NCBI GenBank assembly: GCA_043228905.1
Contig: JBHGNT010000014.1
Location: forward strand, 7,688,001 to 7,752,000
From: Azolla caroliniana
Taxonomy: Eukaryota; Polypodiophyta
DNA length: 64,000 nucleotides
Direction: 5' to 3'
Shown here: positions 10,538 through 19,029 of the stretch, piece after piece
How positions within the stretch are numbered: the first letter of the stretch is position 1
How the letters are laid out: every line of letters starts with the position of its first letter
Position numbers and translations under genes: made by a program
The notes under the pieces: model-generated
The model's database searches: none
What the model was told of the DNA's origin: nothing
The model's input: the letters and a program-made list of their open reading frames with translations, nothing else

Positions 10538-11032
10538 CTAGCAGTTAATATTTGATTTACCTGCCTTCTTGGCCGATGGGGATAGTTCACTACAATATGC
10601 CCCGGTCCACTGCAATAAAGACATAATCGATTTGCCCAACGTCGCTACTTTTCTTCTTCTGATAGTGGTCCGCGACGATGTGTGGTGTCGATTTCCATTG
10701 GATTCAGAGTATTTGTTGGAGACATAATAAATGAATCCCTTGGGAATGTCTTTGCTACAATTGAAGCGTAGGTGGGCTTTGATCTTGCCCTCCACATTTG
10801 AAACTTACGTTCCGAACGTCGTTCGAAGAGGCGGTTATCGCATTGTACTGCGCGACTATTTGCTTCTGTCAATGACTTTGGTTCTTCGAGGAAGGTCAAG
10901 AGTAAATCCATGGCATTGTTATGTAGGCCATAACGAAATTGCTCCATTAATGCTTAGTCATCCCTGGGGATATCAGAGTCGAGTAGACGGAAATCTACAG
11001 TGTATGCGGAGGCTGGACTATCACCTTGACGT
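10538..11032 (-). pseudogene. Ty3 element M gag, C-terminal part
   Basis: Continues the gag that starts at 16611, after the interruption by element K. Minus-strand blocks are QGDSPASAYTVDFRLLDSDI, LMEQFRYGLHNNAMDLLLTF, MEIDTTHRRGPLSEEEK and a zinc-knuckle relic LCLYCSGPGHIVVNY in which the last Cys is lost. Joining the two gag pieces over the 4-bp duplication of K restores the frame exactly (RLH then QGDS). A stop precedes LMEQFRYG. No protease or pol follows; copia A's LTR begins at 10486. Confidence 0.85.
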
Positions 11033-11640
11033 TGTCGCATTATTACGCGTGTGCGTGTAGAAGGGCGGGACCACGGGGGTCTCGGACGAGGGAGAAAAGG
11101 GATGCCAAGAAAACCGACTCCAAACACGACACGGGGGCAACCGAACACGAGAGAGAGTGAGTATGCGCGCGACACCGACTCTTATGCACAGGAAACAAAA
11201 AGGGCTATACACCCGACACCACTAGAAACACCAATATGCACAAACAGATGTAAGTGTATATATTACAAAGGGGAAAGATCCAACCCCGGCTTCGAGCCGG
11301 GTACGCTCAAAAGAAGAGAAGTTAGTCCTAACAGCTTCGTCGCCATGGTTGCCGCGCCCGACTTCTCAAGAAGGAGAAGAAGAAGAAGTTACTAACCCTA
11401 GGAAATAGAATGACCCTCGACAAAATTGGTATACCCTCACGACTCAAAATGGGCACCCCTTCACAAGTGACCCCTCCCTTCCTTTTATAGCCCAAGGAGG
11501 GAGGGACATTACAATGTGAGATAAATACCCCCCCCTTTATTCTATACACCGTTTCCGTACTATACATGTGCACATGTTGCACACCACCGACTTGGCCATT
11601 CCACCCCGGTTTCACACTATAGTCGGAAATCTTCACGACA
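11033..11640 (-). repeat. Element K 3' LTR (left)
   Basis: 608 bp, homologous to 15544-16074 but with an extra ~80-90 bp near 11318-11410 that the right copy lacks. Ends in CTTCACGACA. Confidence 0.85.
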
Positions 11641-11687
11641 TCCACCCCCACCAAAACTGCACATCCACCGATATGTGCCAAGAAAGG
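11641..11687 (-). promoter_or_regulatory. Polypurine tract and conserved block of K
   Basis: On the minus strand, GGCACATATCGGTGGATGTG is followed by TTTTGGTGGGGGTGGA directly before the LTR. The same block occurs at the equivalent place in the Ty3 element (36931-36974) and in L (30169-30211). The G-rich end is the expected plus-strand primer. Confidence 0.75.
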
Positions 11688-12227
11688 AAAAGGGTGAGAG
11701 ATTTCGGCGACGGTGATCAACCGGATCCTCCACCTTACCGGCACCCGACCGTCTCATCGGCTCCTTACCGGCCCCGATCCGTCGACTTCTGGACCGTGCC
11801 TGTCCTCCTTTCGAGAACTCGCCTCCACAGCCATCCTTGTTGACCTTGCTCGACTTCGTCTTCCACTTCGAGCATGCCCGTCCCTTCCACACAAATCGTC
11901 GTAGCCTCCCAATCCGTCGTGCGTCCCCGAACCGTCGGCTCCATCTGACTCGCCATATCCGACATTCATGCCTTCCTCCCCGATCAGTCCTCTCGGACCT
12001 CGTTGCCAATCCGATCACCCCTCCTTTGTCCATCGCGCATGTCCTCCGATCGGGTCCCCGGTCACTTCAATCGCACGCCGGATTCCGTGTACCGCGTGTG
12101 CTCCATCTCCAGCTCAACATTCTCCTCACCCCGAACACCTCGTACCAACTCCCTTTGTTCCGCGTTCACCTCCTGTAGGCTCTTTCCGGGTGGTATCGGT
12201 GGTACCAATTCCGAGGGTTCTCATGAA
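11688..12227 (-). other. Element K 3' interior
   Basis: GC-rich sequence with overlapping long frames on both strands. None has a recognisable domain. The minus-strand frame at 11617-12033 is basic (Arg/Lys/Gly-rich), like the tail of the element L frame, and may be a decayed equivalent. Confidence 0.4.
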
Positions 12228-12560
12228 GAGATACAAGAATTTGGAATCAACCAACATCTTTTTTCAAATTGGCTGATACCTCCGGTATCTACCTCAATTC
12301 TTTCTAATATTGTGGTGAAACGAGGGAAGGAGAAGCAAATAGTGCCTTCACTACTAAAACAACAAATAAAAAAAGATGAGGTGGGTTTAACAAACATTAA
12401 GGTTGAGCTAAGTAATTTCTTGGATCAAAATGATATTCTTGCTATTTATGAAAATTACAAATATCAAACTTCCCTTTCGGGAATAATCAAATATGGTACT
12501 GTAAGGGTTGAAGCCAATAGCATAAACATATTTGTTTCCAATGGCGGGAAAGAAAGAAAG
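12228..12560 (+). pseudogene. Plastid rpoC2-like fragment inside K
   Basis: An AT-rich island in GC-rich surroundings, open on the plus strand and opposite to K's gag. It encodes FLDQNDILAIYENYKYQTSL followed by SGIIKYGTVRVEANSI. This resembles the plastid RNA polymerase beta'' segment with [20 protein letters not shown] recalled from seed plants. The reading frame has no stop for over 100 codons, but the 5' part (GINQHLFSNWLIPP) is not recognised. I infer a plastid-DNA insertion (NUPT); the similarity is from memory. Confidence 0.5.
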
Positions 12561-14081
12561 AAAGGCTCCGGGTACTCGTTGTTCCTCTCCGAGTACACGC
12601 TCGTTCTTTGGCCCTTAGCTGACCCGATTACACGCTCCATGTTTTTCCCTTTTTCTCTCGCTTGTCGTGCTCTCTAGTGGTAGAGCGCACCTCCATCCCA
12701 ACCTCCGTCTCGGTGTCCTTCGTGTCGTTCCCGGTTGCCATCCTGTGTTGTTGCCCATCGCCTTCGTCCCCTCGCCGGCACCTTCCTTCTCCTTGGTCTT
12801 ACGTTGCCTCGGTGGCTTGAACTGCCAGGGTCTCCAGAACCAGTGTGGAGGATCCCTCGCCGGCCTTCCATTCGAGATCACCTAAACTGGCAACCATCCT
12901 TCTCGCCTATACTCCCTTTTGGCAACTCCGTGTGCCTTATTCCCTTCGTCTTTGTTTGGCACCGCCTGTGCTGAACACCGTCCCGTACTCATGCTTGCTT
13001 CAGCCCTCGACGACCACTTGCACGATCCTTCTTCAGCTCTGGGTGTGCCTTTCCGGCCTGGCACACCGCTTCATGCTTACCTTGTTGGCCCTTCGGAGAC
13101 CGTAACCGGCCGGTAAAGGTTTCGCACCCCGACTACCCCGTCTTGCCGGCTTTCATTGTTGTCGGGTCCCGTTTCCCGCCGCCACCGTCTTTCTCCTTGG
13201 TCTTACGTCACCTCACCGGCTTGCACTGCCAAGGTCTCCAGAACCGATGTGGGGACCCCATAGGACCAGGTCTCCGTTTCCGCCGTCCCTAATCCGGGTT
13301 TGTCTTTTGTTTGAGTCTCTCCCGACTCTCCTCGTGTCTTCCGCATAGCCGGGTCCCGTGTCCTGCCACCACCGTCCTTCTCCTTGGTCTTACGTCGCCT
13401 TGCCGGCTTGCACTACCAAGGTCTCTGAACCCGGTGTGAGGATCCCATAGGAACGCCTTCCCTTTCTTCTTCATTGTCCTCCTATCGAGCTTGCCGGAAG
13501 GTCCGGTTTTGGTTTGTGGCCGCCTCACCGGCCTCATACCTCCTTGCCGCACCCTTTTGCTTGATCCCGTTCACCTACCGCCACCGTCCTTCTCACTCGG
13601 TCTCACGTTGCAATGTCGGCTTGAATTGCCGGTGTCTCCGGATCGGTGTAAGGATCGCCGTAGGACCGGTCCTCAATCTCCACTTCGTCCCTTGTACCTT
13701 TACCGGATTCATCGTCACTCTCCTTGTTGCATTCTCGCCTCCATATTCCATCTCTTTCGGTCTCACGTTGCCACGTTGGCGAAACTGCCGAAGTCTCTAG
13801 TCAAGATGTGGGGACACCGATTTCGTAACGACTCGCGACGACTCATCTGGGGCCACCGACCCTTTGAGTGGTGCCGGTGGATAGCATCTTCTCTATGATC
13901 AACCAAGCCCCGCCTGGGCTTGATTCTCCAATGTCCGGAGTTTCGGCTTCGATGCCGATCCTGTCGGACGTGTTCCAAACCCTTCATCACCTCCCTCCAA
14001 TTCCCAACCTTCGCCCGGTCTGTCTTTCTCCCCATGTAAAAGAGGGCAGCTCGTTCCGCACCCTCTTCCGTATCGGCACTC
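12561..14081 (-). repeat. Diverged repeat domain of K
   Basis: Recurring plus-strand segments with TTGGTCTTACGTxGCC, GGCTTGxACTGCC, GGTCTCCxGAACC and TGTGAGGATCCC occur near 12795, 13197, 13385, 13595 and 13761, with further copies near 14270 and 14403 in the gag tail. Spacing varies from about 130 to 510 bp. The reverse complement corresponds to the acidic peptide repeat seen twice in element L (PLILETSAV...RETGETGGG). The coding frame is lost in most copies. Confidence 0.65.
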
Positions 14082-15515
14082 TCATGCCAACTCTGGCCCC
14101 GGTCGAACAATCCACGACCGGATCACGCTCCAATCGAATCGGACTACTGCGCGGTCCGGTCCCCGGTCGGGTCGTTTCTTGGTCTCTTTGTCAACCTTTT
14201 CGCAGGCCATTTCCCATCCTTCTTTGCTGGCATCATGCCAGGACTCCTCGATACCGTCACCCATCTCCTCGGTCTCACATGGGCGTAAGGGCCCGAATGC
14301 CAAGTTCTCCAGAATCGGTCTTGAGGGCTCTTGTCTGTTCCTTCCCCATATCGTCTCGTCGGTGATTCTCAGTCTCTCGCCGTTGCCTTCCTCCTCTTGG
14401 GACTCACATGGGCACTCGGGCCCGATTGCCATTGTCTCGGGAGCAAGTGTGGGAAGACATGCAGAATCACCCATCCTATTTACGCCCTTGTCCGTAGCCA
14501 CCGGCTCCTCATGGTCGGTGGTCGTCTCCTTACCGATCGCGCAAGCCCTGCCTGGCCTTGCTTCTCCAATATTCGGAGTTTCGGGCAGACGTGCCCAAAA
14601 CCGCCGGTCCCAACGTTCTAATTCCACGATCAGTACCTCGGCCGTTCTATCTCCGCAGGCTGAGAGGGCATTTTGTTCTACATCCTCTCCCATGGTACCG
14701 TCGTACCAATCTTTTGTCATCTCGTGGGGCAGGTCCGTCTCCTCGGCGTCGGTTTGCGGCCTCGATCTTTCCTCTTCCTCAAGCATCACCTCAAGAGTTG
14801 CGTACGCCTTCGCAATCCTGACCCCCAAGCCGAGCCTTGCTGACTCTCTTTGTCATTCAACCTCTTCCCGCTATGATGGCGCGCCGTCGTGCGCCTTTCT
14901 CTTAGCCTTCTCGGCCCATTCCTCATCTAGCCGTTGGCATACCCTTCCGACCTTCAACCAGTCCTCCGTAAGGCCATTCGCTCCGTCATCGTCTTCGAGC
15001 TCAATCCCGATGGCCTCCCGTTCTGTTTGGTCAATCGACTTAACGAACAATAGAACTTTGTCCGCCCCCACCAAACCTTGTTCCCGCTCCTGGAGCCGAG
15101 CAAGCCCCGATAGGTCTTCGCCGATGCCACCCATTGGTCTTCGCCGATGCCACCCACTGGTCGACGCCGCATCGTCCCCGGCTCTTCCATCGTCCTCCAT
15201 ATGCTTGCAGGAGTGCCTCTTCGAAGGCCTCCCACGAACTATGAGCTTCTTGAAGCTCCTTCACTTCCGCGTGCATACGGACGACAACGACCCAATAGAA
15301 GAACTCCAGCCCAATGCCTCGTCTATGTCTCGCTCCTCCATTTCCACGTTGTAGGCTTCCAAGTAGAATGGGACCTTGTCCCCGTTGAAACGGCTGACAC
15401 TTTCAACCACTCACTCAACAGCCTGTTGCGCCATCTATCTTCTTCTTGTTTCTCGTCCAAACTCCCTCACCGCTTCGACAAAAAGTTGCATGAAATCGTC
15501 TTCTTCCAGCTCCAT
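14082..15515 (-). pseudogene. Element K gag
   Basis: Starts at the ATG at 15515 (MELEEDDFMQLFVEAVREFG), just inside the primer-binding site. Matching blocks across frameshifts are VSRFNGDKVPFYLEAYNVEM, ELQEAHSSWEAFEEALLQAY, LVGADKVLLFVKSIDQTERE and ELEDDDGANGLTEDWLKV. All have counterparts in L gag (30952-32196) and in the Ty3 gag (27860-29137). The last 248 codons are an open acidic region with repeats such as PILENLAFGPLRPCETEEM. No zinc knuckle was found. A 22-bp duplication near 15115-15160 adds to the frame damage. The long Ser-rich plus-strand frame over this region is an antisense shadow. Confidence 0.8.
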
Positions 15516-15530
15516 TCTCCCTTCACTTCA

Positions 15531-15540
15531 GGTTCACCAA
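15531..15540 (-). promoter_or_regulatory. Primer-binding site of K
   Basis: Minus-strand TTGGTGAACC three bases inside the LTR end. The same core and spacing occur in the Ty3 element (27846) and in L (32231). Confidence 0.75.
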
Positions 15541-15543
15541 ATA

Positions 15544-16074
15544 TGTCGTGTTATTACACGCGTGCGTGTAGAAGGGCGGGACCACGGGGGTCTCAGACGA
15601 GGGACAAAAGGGATGCCAAGAAAACCGACTCCTAACACGACCCGGGGGCAACCGAACACGAGACAGAGAGAGTATGCATGCGACGTCGACTCTTATGCAC
15701 AGGAAACAAAAAGGGCTATACACCCGACACCACCAGAAACACCAATATGCACAAATAGATGTAAGTGTATATATTACGAAGGGGAAAGATACAACCCTGG
15801 CTTCGAGCCGAGTACGCTCAAAAGAAGAGAAGTTAGTCCTCGACAAAATTGGTATACCCTCACGACTCAAAATGGGCAACCCCTTCACAAGTGACCCCTC
15901 CCTTCCTTTTATAGCCCAAGGAGGGAGGGACATTACAATGTGGGATAAATACACCCCCCCCCCCCCCCATTTATTCTATACACCATTTTCGTACTATACA
16001 TGTGCACATGTTGCACACCACTGACTTGCCCATTCCACCCCGATTTCACACTATAGCCGGAAATCTTCACGACA
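15544..16074 (-). repeat. Element K 5' LTR (right)
   Basis: 531 bp, TGTCGTGTTATTAC to CTTCACGACA. It contains a run of about 17 C at 15954-15970 and is followed by the target duplication ATGT. Confidence 0.85.
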
Positions 16075-16078
16075 ATGT

Positions 16079-16611
16079 AATCGTCAGATTTTGTTGATTG
16101 TTGTCCTTATGCTATTAGTATCTCAAAAACATGCTTTAAACTCATTTATAAACTCTTCAAAATTGTTTAATAATGGAGATTCCTTTTCTAACAACGAAGC
16201 AAACCATGCCAAAGTTGAGCCACTTAACAAAATGCCTACTAGACCCACTCGTGATGCATCGGTGGGATATCGGGAAGGATGCATTTGAATGATTAATCAT
16301 ACCTTATTAAGGAATCCTCTAAACTGTGATCGCGCTCCATCAAATTTCATAGAAAGGCCAATCTTGAGTTCTTTATGAATCCCTTGCGTACTTGGTCCTT
16401 GTTGTTGCAACGCTAGAATGCTCGCTTCGAGCTATTGCACGCGTAACTCTAGTTCCCCATGTTGTTGTTGTGTTTGCGGCTTTTCTAAGGAGATTTGTTG
16501 AAGCTCCCCCAACAATCGTTGATTTTCTTGTTCCAATGCAAGAAACTTCTCTTTCAAGCATTGCAACTCTAAGAAAACGGATTTATATTCTTGAGCACTA
16601 ACAGTGGCCAT
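16079..16611 (-). pseudogene. Ty3 element M gag, N-terminal part
   Basis: From the ATG at 16611: MATVSAQEYKSVFLELQCLK, a Glu/Gln/Leu-rich coiled coil, then SMKFDGARSQFRGFLNKV, a stop, LIIQMHPSRYPTDASRVGLV, STLAWFASLLEKESPLL and FEEFINEFKACF. These match the capsid blocks of the copy at 1-666. Element K interrupts it after RLH and the gag continues at 11032. At least two in-frame stops are present. The Leu/Gln-rich N-terminus probably mediates self-association. Confidence 0.85.
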
Positions 16612-17060
16612 AGTATGAGAGAAAAGAGGAATAAGATATTAGTATGAAGGGAGGGAGAAGTAATAAGATAAAAGGAAGAGAAGGAAGGAGACTAGAAATC
16701 GGTTCAACATGTCAGGAACAATACTAAGACAGAGAAGGAATTAGTACTAAAAGATGAGGATTACTACTAAGGGATGTGTAGAACTCTCGGGAGAAGGAAA
16801 GAGTGAGTGAGACAGAGAGCGAGAGAGAGAGAGAGAGAGAGATAGAATGATGATAACAAAATATATATATTATGTGAAGAGAATATACAGTAGTAGCTAG
16901 GAGGCTTAAGACTAGCGTTGAACCGATTTGGTTTGAAATAATGCCTTGTGCCTCCTTTTATAGTGTTCTTAGGAGTACTCCTGAAGTTTCTAGAATGTTC
17001 TAGAGAAATCTGGAATATACATCTATTTTCTATAGTAAAATAATATCTTTTATATTATAA
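16612..17060 (-). other. Leader/LTR region of element M
   Basis: A-rich, non-coding sequence upstream of gag M. It has a (GA)n run at about 16812-16841 and a minus-strand TATA-like element in CCTTTTATAGTG near 16955-16962. No LTR partner is present, so the boundaries are unknown. Confidence 0.45.
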
Positions 17061-17064
17061 TATA

Positions 17065-17119
17065 TAGTCTAATGGTCAAGAGCTCGACCCATGTAACATA
17101 AGGTCATGGGTTTGAATCT
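17065..17119 (+). other. tRNA-like segment with A and B boxes
   Basis: TAGTCTAATGG (17065-17075) resembles a Pol III A box, and GGTTTGAATCT (17109-17119) resembles a B box, 33 bp apart, followed by TGCC. The order, spacing and TTGAATC core fit the head of a tRNA-derived SINE, or a decayed tRNA. No cloverleaf or 3' tail could be confirmed. Confidence 0.45.
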
Positions 17120-17177
17120 TGCCATATCATGACACTGTGTAGCTCCTCTCCGGCTCCCGCACTTGCATTGCCTTCAC

Positions 17178-17323
17178 CATATATGCATACTAATGCACCA
17201 TGTATTCATTATACCTATCCTGGATTATGGGGTTCTTCTTGTGGGTGAATCATATATGCATACTAATGCACCATGTATTCATTATACCTATCCTGGATTA
17301 TGGGGTTCTTCTTGTGGGTGAAT
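17178..17323 (+). repeat. 73-bp tandem duplication
   Basis: The segment beginning CATATATGCATACTAATGCA occurs at 17178 and again at 17251, each running to GTGGGTGAATCA, nearly identical. It lies in the distal integrase/hinge part of copia D2. Confidence 0.85.
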
Positions 17324-17651
17324 CAGTGCTTCATCTTGAGAATTTGGAAATTATGGATTTAATGGGGTCGAAGAAGGAAATTCGTTGAATATGACATCTT
17401 GTTTAACTTGGACCTACTTCATTCGGGGTTTATAACATTTATAACCCTCTTGCTCGTTCAAGTAGCTGACCAGAATGCATTTCTGAGCTTTGGTGTCCAA
17501 CTTCGTCCCCTTCTCTTTCGGCACATGCACATATGCGATGCTGCCCAACACCCTCAAGTGTCCCAAATTCGGCTTCTTCCCGAAGTACAACTCATGTGGC
17601 AACACTCCTCCGTTTATAGAAGTCCAATTTTGCAGGTATACAACCATCCAA

Positions 17652-18044
17652 ATGGCTTTGGCCAGTAGAACTTGGGCATATTCTTCTCCTCTAGCATCAC
17701 CCTAGTCGCTTCCTCTATCGTCAGATTCTTTGACTAGGGTCATATATTTGCAGGAAAATTCGCATCGAATTCCGCCATCCGGATGGCTTTGGCCAATAGA
17801 ACTTGGGCATATTCTTCTCCTCTAGCATCACCCTAGTCGCTTCCTCTATCGTCAGATTCTTCGACTTGGGTCATATATTTGAAGGAAAATTCGCATCGAA
17901 TTCCGCCATCCGGATGGCTTTGGCCAGTAGAACTTGGGCATATTCTTCTCCTCTAGCACCACCCTAGTTGCTTCCTCTATCGTCTGATTCTTCGACTTAG
18001 GTAATGTCGTTTTGCTTCAGCATATATTTGCAGGAAAATTCACA
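17652..18044 (-). repeat. 131-bp segment in three tandem copies
   Basis: ATGGCTTTGGCCxxTAGAAC starts units at 17652, 17783 and 17914, giving a period of 131 bp. The unit is integrase coding sequence (minus-strand ATRVMLEEKNMPKFYWPKP). Because 131 is not a multiple of 3, each copy shifts the frame. Confidence 0.85.
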
Positions 18045-18561
18045 TCAAATTCCCTCTTTGTACTCTTTCCCACCATAGGTCCCAAGGCATTTGATCTTTC
18101 AGCCAGTCTCCTGTTCGGCAAGGTTGTTTACCTTCAAGAAATAGGTGACTTCTGAGCTCTTCTTCTTGATCAAGCATGCCTAGCTATGCCGAGTGTAGTC
18201 ATCGATGAAAGTTACAAAGTAATGGCTACCACTAACGCTCACATTCTGTGACGGTCTTCATACATCGGAGTTGATTAAATCAAGCTTGTTACGACCCCGA
18301 TTACTCTCATTGGGGAGTAATTGGCAAGCTTCACATATTTGGTCTTTTCGACTACTGAATCGATGTAGGCCAAAAACCACATGTTTCGCCTACATCTCCT
18401 GAAGCTTGGGGAAGTTGACATGCCCCACTCGCTTGTGCCACGGGTTGATATCCGATTCGAGCTTGTAGAAAAAAAGATATGAAAGCTTGTACATAGACAC
18501 AGTCGGTTGAGCCGAACAGTGACAACAGATAGGTAAAATACAAAGAATGGAAAAATACACA

Positions 18562-18592
<31 letters not shown>

Positions 18593-18761
18593 TAAGCAAA
18601 CAAGTAAATTCAAAAATTGACAACACTCTGCACATCAAAATGTGTTTAGTGAGCACTCTTTATACAAGTCCTCAAAAGGACTGATAAAAGTACTTATAGG
18701 TACTTCAATGCTCATTACTAAGAATTGGAATATAGGCATGTTGAGTGAGCAAGCTCAACAT

Positions 18762-19029
18762 GGGCTAGACTGGCTAAACACACTACCACCAGTTCGGGTC
18801 AGATATGATATGGCTAACTAGGCCCACTGAGGCTGATGAGCCGAAGCTCCAAACTAGGTTCTAAACCGGCTAGAGGAGCTAGAAGCCGGATCCGGATGAC
18901 GGAGTGGTTGCGAAAGCTTATCTGGAACGTCACACGTGGCGAGTAGGCCTATTTTAGTAAATAAGACTAATATAGGCAATTAGTGTGAGAGCCTCTTTTA
19001 AGAGCATTGAAGTACATGTCGGTACTTCA
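18762..19029. other. Spacer with an inverted LTR fragment
   Basis: Mostly unrecognised sequence. From about 18993, GAGCATTGAAGTAC...GTACTTCATCACAGTCCTGT...ATATATAAAGTGTG is the reverse complement of part of the copia A/D2 LTR (18640-18720), so two LTR pieces face each other about 300 bp apart. Confidence 0.5.

Larger units (their letters stand above)
11033..16074 (-). mobile_element. Gag-only LTR element K
   Basis: Flanked by 4-bp direct repeats (ACGT at 11029-11032, ATGT at 16075-16078). Both LTRs start TGTCG and end CGACA. The interior encodes, on the minus strand, only a decayed gag related to those of the Ty3 element at 27191 and of element L, followed by repeat-rich sequence. No protease, reverse transcriptase or integrase motif is visible in 3.9 kb. 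The layout is that of terminal-repeat gag-only (TR-GAG-like) elements. It interrupts gag M. Confidence 0.85.
17150..18761 (-). mobile_element. Truncated copia D2: integrase plus LTR
   Basis: Minus-strand copia related to A. An LTR-like segment (about 18470-18761, ending CTCAACA) is joined directly to the pre-integrase domain (ESDINPWHKRVGHVNFPKLQ near 18450), so gag and protease have been deleted. Integrase homology extends down to about 17400 (VLPHELYFGKKPNLGHLRVL, AQKCILVSYLNEQEGYKCYK). Reverse transcriptase is absent. Stops and repeats break the frame. Confidence 0.75.

Noticed and set aside
14179-15354. 391-codon Ser/Pro-rich plus-strand frame
   Set aside because: Antisense of the element K gag region, whose minus-strand blocks match the gags of L and the Ty3 element.
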